A DNA stretch of 47,363 bases, taken from the NCBI GenBank assembly GCA_001917175.1, contig MNTV01000036.1, forward strand, positions 1 through 47,363, read 5' to 3'. The notes beneath the pieces were generated by a model, which saw only the letters and a list, made by a program, of their open reading frames with translations, searched no databases and was not told the DNA's origin. Positions 15,949 through 24,506 of this stretch are shown piece after piece; the first letter of the stretch is position 1, and every line of letters starts with the position of its first letter. The position numbers were made by a program, and so were the translations under genes. The stretch is from Azospirillum sp. 51_20 (GTDB lineage Bacteria > Pseudomonadota > Alphaproteobacteria > RF32 > CAG-239).

Positions 15949-16068
15949 CAACGACAGGCGCAGTCTTGTTATTTTGCAAGCAAGCGGCAGCGCGGCGCGG
16001 CAAAAGTTACAAGACAAGTGACCGCAGCGAGTTAGCGACAGCTTGTAAAGCGGAGCTTATGAGCCAGA

Positions 16069-16105
16069 CAAGATGCCGATGGTTCGAATCCGTCTGTCCC
16101 GACCA
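16069..16105 (+). pseudogene. Partial tRNA-Pro copy (3' 37 bases)
   Basis: This is an exact copy of the last 37 bases of tRNA-Pro, from the end of the anticodon arm to CCA. The 5' half is missing: the sequence before 16069 does not form an acceptor, D or anticodon arm. It cannot give a working tRNA alone. It is followed by the same terminator as the intact gene. Confidence 0.9.
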
Positions 16106-16132
16106 CTATGCCGCCTTCGGGCGGTTTTTTTT
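16069..16132 (+). repeat. 64-bp direct repeat, copy 2
   Basis: This is identical to 15816-15879 and 253 bases away. It covers the 3' part of tRNA-Pro and the terminator with eight T residues. The pattern resembles an attachment-site duplication at a tRNA 3' end, although the enclosed segment is too short to code for an integrase. Confidence 0.97.
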
Positions 16133-16523
16133 ATGTCTTTATTGCAGTCGAATTTTCCGGCCGGCGGAAAATTTGTCGGAAAAGAGTGCCTTCATTGACG
16201 GAAACAGCTTTCCCGATGAGCGGAAGCAGTCAGTGGCCGTAAAAAATAGCTCTTAAAATCAATGGGAAAAAAGAAAACCGAAAATAAATGCAAAAAAATA
16301 TTTTTCAAGACGGTGAAATTTAAAAAGTCCCTCTTATATACAGGGAAGCTTTTTCCTCTACCAAAGGATGTAAAATAAAAGAGCAGGAATGTCGTCTTTT
16401 GTTCAGCGTTGAAGGTTTTTTGAGGAAAAGGTTCGGGAGCGTTTGGACGCGGATGCGGCCGGAGGCGGTTTGCGGGCAAGCGCGGTTTGGAGATAATTCA
16501 GTAGGTAAATTAAGAGGCATTTT
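16133..16523. other. Intergenic stretch before the glycan operon
   Basis: No gene is seen. It holds a short GC-rich hairpin (TTTTCC...GGAAAA near 16155-16175), A/T-rich sequence from 16240 to 16390 where a promoter for the operon may lie, and an AAGAGG ribosome binding site just before the first gene. Long minus-strand open frames here are shadows of the coding region to the right. Confidence 0.5.
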
Positions 16524-17489
16524 ATGAAAACAATACTTGTTACCGGCGGGACCGGTTTTCTCGGGTCTAATCTCTGCCGCCGGCTGATTGACGACGGGCA
16601 TCGCGTCATTTGCGTCGACAACAATTACACCGGCAGACTTTCCAACGTCAGCCGTCTTTTGAACAATCCGAATTTTAAGTTTGTCAACCATGACATTTGT
16701 CAGCCGCTTGCCGTTGACGAACATCTGGACCAGATTTACAATCTGGCCTGTCCGGCCAGTCCGCCGGCCTATCAGGGGAAGCATTCGATCGAAACGACGA
16801 AAACCTGCGTTTTCGGGGCAATCAACATGCTGGAGCTGGCAAAAGCCCACCGGGCGACGATTTTGCAGACTTCGACTTCGGAAGTTTACGGCGAACCGCT
16901 GGTTCATCCGCAGGTGGAAAGCTACCGCGGCAACGTCAATCCCAACGGTATCCGTTCCTGTTACGACGAAGGAAAACGCTGTGCGGAAAGTCTGTTTTTC
17001 GATTATTGGCGCCATGAAGGCGTTGACATCAAAGTTATCCGCATTTTCAACACCTATGGGCCGAATATGGATCCGAACGACGGGCGCGTCGTCAGCAATT
17101 TTATTTGTCAGGCTTTGAGGGGAGAGGACATTACCGTTTACGGTGACGGTCATCAGACCCGTTCTTTTTGCTATGTGGACGATTTGATCGAAGCAATGGT
17201 GCGGATGATGAACAGCCCGAAGGATTTTCAGGGGCCGGTCAATACCGGCAACCCGGGAGAATTTACCATCAAAGAGTTGGCGGAAATGGTGGTAAGCAAG
17301 GTCGGCGGTCGTTCGAAGGTGGTGTATAAGGAACTGCCGAGTGATGATCCGACCCAGCGGCGGCCGGATATTACGCTGGCCAAAAGCAAATTGGACTGGG
17401 AGCCGAAAGTCCGCCTGGACGAGGGGCTGGACAGGACGATCGCTTATTTCAGGCGGGAAATTATGCCGGCGGCGACGGCTGCGGAATAA
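16524..17489 (+). CDS. UDP-glucuronate decarboxylase (UDP-xylose synthase)
   Basis: This encodes 321 residues of the extended short-chain dehydrogenase family. It uses NAD to convert UDP-glucuronate to UDP-xylose. GGTGFLG at residues 8-14 binds NAD; LACPASPPAYQ, the Ser in TSTSEVYG, the SCYDEGKR segment (catalytic Tyr and Lys) and RIFNTYGPNMDPNDGRVVSNF are typical of UDP-glucuronate decarboxylases rather than GalE or RmlB. It opens the glycan operon, with AAGAGG before the ATG. The usual UDP-glucose dehydrogenase supplying UDP-glucuronate is not in the window. Confidence 0.92.
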   Translation: MKTILVTGGTGFLGSNLCRRLIDDGHRVICVDNNYTGRLSNVSRLLNNPNFKFVNHDICQPLAVDEHLDQIYNLACPASPPAYQGKHSIETTKTCVFGAINMLELAKAHRATILQTSTSEVYGEPLVHPQVESYRGNVNPNGIRSCYDEGKRCAESLFFDYWRHEGVDIKVIRIFNTYGPNMDPNDGRVVSNFICQALRGEDITVYGDGHQTRSFCYVDDLIEAMVRMMNSPKDFQGPVNTGNPGEFTIKELAEMVVSKVGGRSKVVYKELPSDDPTQRRPDITLAKSKLDWEPKVRLDEGLDRTIAYFRREIMPAATAAE

Positions 17490-17571
17490 GAGCGGAGGCG
17501 GGAACCTGCGGCGTTTTGCGGTTCCCGCCGGCCAGACACCGTGAACGTGACTTTTTTCGAGGGGAGAACTG

Positions 17572-18540
17572 ATGATACTGATTATGGGGGGCGCCGGATA
17601 TATCGGCTCCCATACGCTGCGGCATCTGCTTGACTGCGGGTACGAATGCGCGGTTGCCGACAATCTGGTTTACGGACACCGGGAAGCGGTTGATCCGAGA
17701 GCTGCTTTTGAAAAGGCCGATTTGCTCGACAAAGATTCCTTAAGAAACGTTTTTCAGAAATTCCGGCCGGAGGCGGTTGTTCATTTTGCGGCTTTCGCCT
17801 ATGTCGGCGAGAGTGTGCGGGATCCGCGGAAATATTATCGCAACAACGTGGCGGGAACGCTGAACCTGCTGGACGTCATGCGCGAATATTCGGTCGACAA
17901 AATCGTTTTTTCCAGTACCTGCGCGACATACGGAGAGCCGCAGTATCTGCCGATTGACGAAAAACATCCGCAAAAGCCGATCAATCCTTACGGGCGGAGC
18001 AAGCTGATGATTGAAGAAATTTTCCGCGATTATGAAACAGCTTACGGCTTAAAGCACATATCCCTGCGTTATTTTAATGCCGCCGGCTGTTCGGCGGACG
18101 GAGCGATCGGCGAGAGCCATCTGCCGGAAACGCATCTCATTCCTCTGGTGCTGAAAGCCGTTAACGGGGAACTGGAAACGGTACGGGTTTTCGGCACCGA
18201 TTACGATACGCCCGACGGTACCTGCATCCGCGATTACATTCATGTCGAAGATCTCGCGGCCGCTCACCGGCTGGCGTTGGAAAAGCTGGGGAAATATAAC
18301 GGCTGCGTCAATCTCGGCACCGGGATCGGTTCCAGCGTGCGCGAAATCATAACCGCGGCGGAAAAGGTGAGCGGCTGGCGGTGTCCGGTGGAATATGCGC
18401 CGCGGCGTCCGGGGGATCCGGCAAAGTTGTTTGCCGACAATCGTAAAGCCGGGGAAATTCTCGGCTGGCGGCCGCGCTATACGGCGATTGAGGAAATTAT
18501 CGAAACGGCCTGGAAATGGGAAACAAACAGGAAATACTGA
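17572..18540 (+). CDS. galE: UDP-glucose 4-epimerase
   Basis: This encodes 322 residues. It interconverts UDP-glucose and UDP-galactose. GGAGYIG near the N-terminus binds NAD; STCATYGEP gives the catalytic Ser/Thr region and NPYGRSK the catalytic Tyr and Lys; RYFNAAGCSADGAIGE and CIRDYIHVEDLAAAH are strong GalE signatures. The start has a GAGGGGAGA ribosome binding site. It lies just upstream of glf, which uses its product UDP-galactose. Confidence 0.95.
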   Translation: MILIMGGAGYIGSHTLRHLLDCGYECAVADNLVYGHREAVDPRAAFEKADLLDKDSLRNVFQKFRPEAVVHFAAFAYVGESVRDPRKYYRNNVAGTLNLLDVMREYSVDKIVFSSTCATYGEPQYLPIDEKHPQKPINPYGRSKLMIEEIFRDYETAYGLKHISLRYFNAAGCSADGAIGESHLPETHLIPLVLKAVNGELETVRVFGTDYDTPDGTCIRDYIHVEDLAAAHRLALEKLGKYNGCVNLGTGIGSSVREIITAAEKVSGWRCPVEYAPRRPGDPAKLFADNRKAGEILGWRPRYTAIEEIIETAWKWETNRKY

Positions 18541-18542
18541 AA

Positions 18543-19658
18543 ATGAAACGGGTAAAAAATCTGGTGGTCGGCTGCGGCCTGACCGGAATGGTGCTGGCCG
18601 AGCGGCTGGCGTCGGAGTTAAAAGAGGAAGTGCTGATCATAGACAGGCGTTCCCACATCGGCGGCAATATCTACGATTATAAGGACGAAAGCGGCGTGAC
18701 CGTTCACCAATACGGGCCGCATGTCTTTCATACCAAAGACAAAAAGGTTTGGGATTACCTCGGCCGTTTTACCGACTGGCATTATTTTATGTACCGGGTG
18801 AAAGCGGTGATCGACGGCAGGGAAGTAAACGTTCCTTTTAACCTTGACAGCCTGCATCAGGTCTTTCCGCGGCAGCTGGCCGAGCGGCTGGAAGAAAAGC
18901 TGATTGCAAAATTCGGCTTTAACCGCAAGGTGCCGATTTTGGAACTGCGGCAGACGGATGACGGAGATTTTGCGTGTCTGGCTGATTATGTTTATGAAAA
19001 GGTTTTTCTCGGTTATACGGTCAAGCAATGGGGGGTACGGCCGGAAGAACTGGATCCTTCGGTCAGCGGGCGGGTGCCGGTTTTCGTCAGCCGCGACGAC
19101 CGTTATTTTCAGGACAAATATCAGGCGATACCGGCGGAGGGTTATACCAAAATGGCGGAGCGGATGCTTGACAATCCGCTGATCCGGACGGAACTCAATA
19201 CCGATTTTAACGATGTCCGCGGCAGCACGGATTATGAACGGCTGTTTTATACCGGGCCGATTGACGAATTTTTCGACTTTGAACTGGGAGAACTGCCGTA
19301 CCGGAGTCTTGATATCGTGTTCAGGCGTCATGACCGGGCTTTTTATCAAAGCGGCCCGCAGATCAATTATCCGGAAAATTATGATTTCACCCGCAGCGTC
19401 GAATACAAATATTACCTTGACGAACAAACGGCGCAGACGGTTGTTTCGGAAGAATATCCGCAAGCCTACGAGGCCGGCAGAAACGAACGTTACTATCCGG
19501 TGCCGGATGCGAAAAACCATGAACTTTACCGGCGTTACCGGCGAAAGGCGGACGGTTTGGAAAAGGTTTATTTTGCCGGCCGGCTCGGAGATTACAAATA
19601 CTACAACATGGACGAGGCCGTTAAACGGGCTTTGGAACTTTTTGAGGAGATCAGATAA
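18543..19658 (+). CDS. glf: UDP-galactopyranose mutase
   Basis: This encodes 371 residues. It converts UDP-galactopyranose to UDP-galactofuranose using reduced FAD. The FAD-binding VVGCGLTGMVLAERL, RRSHIGGNIYDY, GPHVFHTKDKKVWDYL, VPFNLDSL and a C-terminal FAGRLGDYKYYNMDEAV all match the Glf family. The start ATG at 18543 is only 2 bases after the galE stop, which means tight coupling. It shows that the surface polymer of this strain probably contains galactofuranose. Confidence 0.95.
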   Translation: MKRVKNLVVGCGLTGMVLAERLASELKEEVLIIDRRSHIGGNIYDYKDESGVTVHQYGPHVFHTKDKKVWDYLGRFTDWHYFMYRVKAVIDGREVNVPFNLDSLHQVFPRQLAERLEEKLIAKFGFNRKVPILELRQTDDGDFACLADYVYEKVFLGYTVKQWGVRPEELDPSVSGRVPVFVSRDDRYFQDKYQAIPAEGYTKMAERMLDNPLIRTELNTDFNDVRGSTDYERLFYTGPIDEFFDFELGELPYRSLDIVFRRHDRAFYQSGPQINYPENYDFTRSVEYKYYLDEQTAQTVVSEEYPQAYEAGRNERYYPVPDAKNHELYRRYRRKADGLEKVYFAGRLGDYKYYNMDEAVKRALELFEEIR

Positions 19659-19659
19659 A

Positions 19660-21663
19660 ATGAAAAAGAAAAAACCGACAGTAAAAATTCTGGTGGGCTA
19701 TCACCGGCCGGCGGTGCTTTTGAAAGACGAGGTGCTGACCCCGATCCATCTCGGACGGGCGCTTGCCACCGAAGCTTCGAAAGACGGCTCAATGTCCAAA
19801 GAGGATTATCAGTGGATGCTTGACAACATGATCGGGGACGATACGGGCGAAAACATTTCGGAAGAAAACAGAAAATACTGCGAACTGACGGCGCTTTACT
19901 GGGCCTGGAAAAACTATGACAAACTGGGCAACCCTGACTATGTCGGTTTTATGCAGTATCGGCGGCATTTTATTTTTGACGACGGTTTTGACGGAACGGG
20001 GAGGGAAAAAACCTGGGGATGTTTCAGATATTCCGGGATTGACGACAGTTATGTCGACATGCTCAGTCTGAGGGGTGACAAGATCGTTGCTTACCTTGAA
20101 AAACATCCGGCGGACGTTCTGACGACGAAAGAAGTGTCGTTTGGTCAAACGGTGGCGGAACATTATGCGCAGACGCTGTCTTTTCTCAATCCGGACGATT
20201 TGCGTATCTGCGCCCGCAAAGCAGCGCTGCTGTTTCCGGAATACAAATCGGCAATCAGAAAATATCTGCGGTCGAAAAAGCATTACTGGTACCACAGTTT
20301 TATTATGAAAAAGGAGATTTTTTTCGAATACTGCGAATGGCTGTTTAAAATTTTGTTTGCGACGGAAAAGGAAATCGACTATCAGGATTATACGATCGCG
20401 GCATACAGAACGCCGGCGTATCTGGGAGAACGACTGTGGGGTATATTTTTTAACGGCAAAAAAAATGTATGCCGAACCCGGGAACTGGAACTCAGCATCG
20501 TTGACGACGTTTCCCGCAGCCGGGATATCCGTCCCGCGTTTGAGCGGAACAACACGGCGATCTGTTTTGCCTGCGACGACAATTACGTTCCGTACCTGTC
20601 CGTTGTTCTGCAGTCGTTAACGGAACATGCCGGAAGCGGGAACAATTATGACATCGTGATTATCGAAAACGGGGTAGAGCCGTATAATCAGAAGCTGTTG
20701 ACGGAAACTTACGCGGGCGGCAACGTCAGCATTCGTTTTTACAATGTCAGCGACGTTTACGAAAAATATAAGGAAATGTTTTACAGTCACGGATACTATA
20801 CGCCGACGGTTTATTTCAGGTTTTTTATTCCCGAAATTTTTGCACATTACGAAAAAGTGCTGTATCTTGATTCCGACCTGATTTGTCTGCGGGACATAGC
20901 CGATTTGTATCGGGTTGATATCGGCGGCAATCTTCTCGGCGCGGTGCGGGATGTCGAATATGCGAGAATTTATAACGAAAACTGCGAAATCAAAGGTTAT
21001 CGGGTGAAGGATTATTGCGACGACATACTGAAACTGAAGGATTATACGCATTATTTCAATTCCGGCGTGCTGGGCTTCAATATCAAAAAGTGCCGGGAAT
21101 TTGCTTTGACGGACAAATTGCTGAAAAGGCTTGCGGAAGTAAAAAATCCGATGATTGTCGATCAGGACATTTTCAATTCCGTCTGCGAGGGCCGGGTTTT
21201 TTATTACAGCCCTGATTGGAACGTCGAATGGCATACCTATTATTTGTACGGGAATCTGCTGCCTTATCAGCTGCCTCGCGACTTTTACGAAAAATATCTG
21301 AAAGTGATCAAAAATCCCTCGATACTGCATTATGCGGTGGATATGAAGCCCTGGGACTGTCCTGAACACAGTACGGCGGAGATATTCTGGCATTATGCGC
21401 AAAAGACGCCGTTTTTTGCCCGGATCATTTACAAGCATTTCGAGCAGAAAATTTATGCCCTTTCGCGGCAAAAGCCGGAAAAGGCGGCGGTTCGGGCGGC
21501 GGAAGTCCAAAAAATACCGTTGAAAGACAAATTGAAATATTATCGATACAAGTTCCTGTCGTTTGCCGCGTTCGGTTCAAAAAAGTCGTACTACGGGGAA
21601 AAGAAACGGAAAATGAAGCAAAAAATCAAAAGCATTCGCAGCAGGGAGTTGTCGGCATGTTGA
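19660..21663 (+). CDS. Two-domain glycosyltransferase (DUF4422 plus GT8)
   Basis: This encodes 667 residues. Residues 8-265 form a DUF4422 domain, a putative glycosyltransferase found in capsule and LPS clusters, with NISEENRKYCELTALYWAWKN and VGFMQYRRHF. Residues 300-560 form a GT8 domain with the metal/nucleotide-binding DSD in LYLDSDLICL (about 403-412) and FNSGVLGFNIKK. The last 50 residues are strongly basic (KLKYYRYKFLSFAAFGSKKS), probably for contact with the inner membrane. The ATG at 19660 follows GAGGAG; the open frame continues upstream but in a wrong frame over glf. It overlaps the next gene by 7 bases. The two domains may add two sugars in succession; the sugars cannot be told. 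Confidence 0.88.
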   Translation: MKKKKPTVKILVGYHRPAVLLKDEVLTPIHLGRALATEASKDGSMSKEDYQWMLDNMIGDDTGENISEENRKYCELTALYWAWKNYDKLGNPDYVGFMQYRRHFIFDDGFDGTGREKTWGCFRYSGIDDSYVDMLSLRGDKIVAYLEKHPADVLTTKEVSFGQTVAEHYAQTLSFLNPDDLRICARKAALLFPEYKSAIRKYLRSKKHYWYHSFIMKKEIFFEYCEWLFKILFATEKEIDYQDYTIAAYRTPAYLGERLWGIFFNGKKNVCRTRELELSIVDDVSRSRDIRPAFERNNTAICFACDDNYVPYLSVVLQSLTEHAGSGNNYDIVIIENGVEPYNQKLLTETYAGGNVSIRFYNVSDVYEKYKEMFYSHGYYTPTVYFRFFIPEIFAHYEKVLYLDSDLICLRDIADLYRVDIGGNLLGAVRDVEYARIYNENCEIKGYRVKDYCDDILKLKDYTHYFNSGVLGFNIKKCREFALTDKLLKRLAEVKNPMIVDQDIFNSVCEGRVFYYSPDWNVEWHTYYLYGNLLPYQLPRDFYEKYLKVIKNPSILHYAVDMKPWDCPEHSTAEIFWHYAQKTPFFARIIYKHFEQKIYALSRQKPEKAAVRAAEVQKIPLKDKLKYYRYKFLSFAAFGSKKSYYGEKKRKMKQKIKSIRSRELSAC

Positions 21664-22733
21664 AAAGTATGAACATCAGTTTTACCGTCAATGAAGCATA
21701 CGTAAAGTATCTGACCGTCGCCATGCGGTCCATTCTGGACAATGCGGAAGACGGCGAGGAATTTCGTTTTTACGTTATTAACAGCGGGATCGGTGAAGAC
21801 AGCAAAAGAAAACTGGAAAGCCTGAAATCGATCAGGGACTTTTATATCGAGTATATTTCGCTGTCTGCGGGTGACATTCCGCCGATCCCGGAAAATTCCA
21901 ACGCCCATGTCAGTCAGGAAACGAATTTTCGTCTGCGGATTTCCTCGCTTAAGCCGGAATTGGACAAGATATTGTGTCTGGACTGTGATCTGGTCGCCGT
22001 TTCCTCGCTGTGGAATTTGTACAACACGAACATTGACGGTTATTACGCGGCGTGCGCCGTCGATGCTCCGTCGTACGGCGGCTGTAATGACGGTTTCATG
22101 TCTGCCGTCGGACTGAAACAATATTATAATACCGGCGTTTGCCTGATTAATCTGAAAGCCTGGAGAGAAAACGGGGTGGAAAAGAAAATATTTGACGGTC
22201 TGTCGGATTTTGCCGGGGTTTTGCGTTTTCCCGATCAGGATTTGTTGAACATTGCGCTGAAAGACCATGTTTTGGAAATTGACCATCAGTGGAACCTGTT
22301 CGTCGGTTGCCTTGATTTGTTTTATCCGGCGGAAGTGCAGAAATTTATTTTGAAAAATCCCAAAATCATTCATTGGGCGGGGAGAGAAAAGCCCTGGAAA
22401 TATCCGGAAATTGCACTGAGTGATTATTTTTGGAAATATGCCAGGCAGACGCCTTTTTACGAAGAAATTCTGCAAAAGGGACTTTTCCCGCCCCAGCAGC
22501 AGGTTCAGCAGGTGATCAGGGAAGTGCCGGCAGTCAGAGAAAAAATCGGTTATGTCGACGATTATCTGCTGACCAAGCTGAAATATGCCAAATACAAACT
22601 GCTGTCAAAGATACTGTTCGGCAAAAAGCGGGTTTCTTGCCGGCAGAAGCGAAAAGAACTGAAACGGGAAATGAAGCGGATTAAAAGCTGCTACCGGATG
22701 CAGGAAGCGGAAAAGAAAGCGGCTGATTTCTGA
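21657..22733 (+). CDS. Family 8 glycosyltransferase
   Basis: This encodes 358 residues. GT8 features are the N-terminal MNISFTVNEAYVKYLTVAMRSIL, the DCD metal-binding motif in ILCLDCDLVAV (about 107-115), YYNTGVCLINL (about 155) and IIHWAGREKPWKY (about 236). Retaining GT8 enzymes add galactose or glucose to lipopolysaccharide cores and similar acceptors. The basic tail, with KLKYAKYKLLSKILFGKK, is clearly related to the tail of the preceding protein, so the two may dock at the same place. The start overlaps the previous stop. Confidence 0.92.
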   Translation: MLKSMNISFTVNEAYVKYLTVAMRSILDNAEDGEEFRFYVINSGIGEDSKRKLESLKSIRDFYIEYISLSAGDIPPIPENSNAHVSQETNFRLRISSLKPELDKILCLDCDLVAVSSLWNLYNTNIDGYYAACAVDAPSYGGCNDGFMSAVGLKQYYNTGVCLINLKAWRENGVEKKIFDGLSDFAGVLRFPDQDLLNIALKDHVLEIDHQWNLFVGCLDLFYPAEVQKFILKNPKIIHWAGREKPWKYPEIALSDYFWKYARQTPFYEEILQKGLFPPQQQVQQVIREVPAVREKIGYVDDYLLTKLKYAKYKLLSKILFGKKRVSCRQKRKELKREMKRIKSCYRMQEAEKKAADF

Positions 22734-22807
22734 GGCGAAAAAAAGCTTTATTTTAAGAAAAAAAGAACATATTCTCAAACGGTGACTTGTTTTTGGGAGA
22801 AGTGCCG

Positions 22808-23875
22808 ATGGCGGAAATTTCCGTGATTATTCCGGTTTACAATGCGGAAAAATACATTGCCGGCTGTCTGGACGCTTTATGCGCACAGACTTTCGGCGAC
22901 ATTGAAGTTTTATGCGTGGACGACGGTTCGACGGACGGCAGCGGAAGCATTTTGGCGGAATATGCCGGAAAAGACCCGCGTATCCGCGTTTTCCCGCAGG
23001 CAAACTCCGGGCCGGCGGCCGCCCGCAATCTCGGGTTGAAAAACGCCGGCGGACGCTATGTCATGTTTTGCGACGCGGACGACAGTTATCGGCCGGACTG
23101 TTGCGAACGGATGCTGCGTGCAATGACGGAAAAGCGGCCGGATGTCGCCGTCTGCCGCTGTCGGGTAGAGATAGAGGAAGTGGACACCGAGGCGCGCCGG
23201 CATACCGTTTCGGAGAGTTTTTATAATGCTCCGTATACGGGAATGCACGTTCTTGACGACGAACTGCGGGTGAAGATGAGCGTGGTTCTGTGGAACAAAA
23301 TTTTTGCAAAAGAGCTGATTGAGCGTTACGGAATATGCTTTCCCGAAGGCTGCGAGCATGATGACGACACTTTCTGGATGCTTTATTCCCTGTTTGCAAA
23401 AGACGTGTATTTCCTGTCGGAACGTCTGTATAATTACAGGATCCGCGTCAATTCAATCATGAGCAATTATTTTAACAAGAAGCCGAAGAACAAGTATGAC
23501 CGTTACAGGGTGTGCAATTTCGTTTATGATTTTTTGCAAAGAAAAGGGCTGCTGGAAGCCAACCTGGCGGCCGTTTCCGACTTTTACCGCCGGCAGACGG
23601 GAATGATGTTTTTCGATTTGTTTACCGCAGACGAATTGCGGAAAATGACTGACGAGATGAATGCCCGGCAACTGGACTGTCTGTTTGCCGTCCGGCGCGG
23701 CAAAATATTTTCCGCACCGCGGGCAGGGCTGGAAGAGGCAGGCTGGGGAAAGCTGCTGAAATATATGCTGTTGTCGGGGATAACCGCCGGCCGGCGCAAA
23801 AAAATGCTGAAAAAGGAAGAAAAAACGGTTCGCAGCCAGCTGCGGATGAAAAAAATCCTGAAAAAGGCGGGCTGA
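22808..23875 (+). CDS. Family 2 glycosyltransferase
   Basis: This encodes 355 residues. The GT-A fold is shown by ISVIIPVYNAEKYIAGCLDAL at the start, DDGSTDGS near residues 38-45, NSGPAAARNLGLKNAGG and the DADD metal motif near 88. The C-terminal part is helical and ends in a basic stretch. The start at 22808 is chosen for its GGGAG ribosome binding site; a TTG 21 bases upstream is in frame but less likely. It is the last gene of the operon, separated from the GT8 gene by 74 bases, and is followed by a terminator. Confidence 0.93.
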   Translation: MAEISVIIPVYNAEKYIAGCLDALCAQTFGDIEVLCVDDGSTDGSGSILAEYAGKDPRIRVFPQANSGPAAARNLGLKNAGGRYVMFCDADDSYRPDCCERMLRAMTEKRPDVAVCRCRVEIEEVDTEARRHTVSESFYNAPYTGMHVLDDELRVKMSVVLWNKIFAKELIERYGICFPEGCEHDDDTFWMLYSLFAKDVYFLSERLYNYRIRVNSIMSNYFNKKPKNKYDRYRVCNFVYDFLQRKGLLEANLAAVSDFYRRQTGMMFFDLFTADELRKMTDEMNARQLDCLFAVRRGKIFSAPRAGLEEAGWGKLLKYMLLSGITAGRRKKMLKKEEKTVRSQLRMKKILKKAG

Positions 23876-23884
23876 AAAGCCGCA

Positions 23885-23917
23885 GAAAAGGGAAGTACCG
23901 CGTTTCCCTTCTTTTTC
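23885..23917 (+). terminator. Intrinsic terminator of the first glycan operon
   Basis: AAGGGAA and TTCCCTT pair around a short loop and are followed by a T-rich run, just 10 bases after the last glycosyltransferase stop. Confidence 0.75.
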
Positions 23918-23948
23918 TTATCGCGGGAAAGCCGTGTACGGACATACA

Positions 23949-23977
23949 AAAAACCCCGGGGAAATCCGGGGTTTTTC
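23949..23977. terminator. Bidirectional terminator next to tRNA-Arg
   Basis: AAACCCCGG and CCGGGGTTT pair around GGAAAT, with A and T runs on the two sides. On the minus strand it lies 5 bases after the tRNA-Arg gene. Confidence 0.85.
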
Positions 23978-23981
23978 AAAC

Positions 23982-24058
23982 TGGCGCGCTCCGGGCGATT
24001 CGAACGCCCGACCCACAGCTTAGAAGGCTGTTGCTCTATCCTGCTGAGCTAGGAGCGC
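23982..24058 (-). tRNA. tRNA-Arg(TCT)
   Basis: The 77-base cloverleaf on the minus strand has acceptor GCGCTCC/GGAGCGC, D arm TAGCTCAGCAGGATAGAGCA, anticodon arm ACAGC-CTTCTAA-GCTGT with anticodon TCT, T arm with GGCGTTCGAATCGCC, discriminator G and encoded CCA. Confidence 0.97.
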
Positions 24059-24226
24059 ATCTCAACAACGATTTTCAGGTATGTAAATTGCACATTTTTT
24101 ACCGCTTGTCAACAAGATATTTGAGAAAAACGGCTTTTAACCGGCAAAAGCCGAACGGGTTGCAAATAAGCGGACATGCTGTTATAAGAACGGACAGGGA
24201 TTCTCTTTTTTAGAAAGGCAAACAAA

Positions 24227-24493
24227 ATGAACATATTGGCCGAAGCTGCCGGTTATATTGCCGGCCTCTGCATAGCCACCTGTTTTCTGCCGCAGACCTT
24301 GCGGACGATCAGAAGCAAAAACGTGCAGGAGCTGTCGCTGACGAGTTATGTCATTTACTGTACGGGCATGGTCTGCTGGGTTTTTTACGGCATTTATCTG
24401 CATTCGGTGCAGATGATTCTGTTTAACCTGATTTCGCTTTATTTTGCCGGCACGATTTTGTTTATGATCGTAAAATACAAGAAGAAAGACTGA
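24227..24493 (+). CDS. SemiSWEET-type sugar transporter
   Basis: This encodes 88 residues with three membrane spans, the size and layout of a bacterial SemiSWEET (MtN3/PQ-loop) protein that dimerises to form a sugar channel. The PQ motif is in CFLPQTLRTIRSKNVQELSLTSYVIY, followed by MVCWVFYGIY. The start has an AAAGG ribosome binding site. The neighbouring sugar porter and kinase on the other strand fit a sugar-uptake region, although they are transcribed separately. The substrate is not known. Confidence 0.88.
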   Translation: MNILAEAAGYIAGLCIATCFLPQTLRTIRSKNVQELSLTSYVIYCTGMVCWVFYGIYLHSVQMILFNLISLYFAGTILFMIVKYKKKD

Positions 24494-24506
24494 TTGCGGC
24501 GGCATG

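Noticed and set aside
15816..16132. CRISPR-like repeat
   Set aside because: There are only two copies, the repeat is a tRNA tail plus terminator, and there are no regular spacers or cas genes.
16320..17663. Minus-strand open frame of 447 codons
   Set aside because: It is antisense to the clear UDP-glucuronate decarboxylase gene and is rich in His, Arg and Pro as shadow frames usually are.
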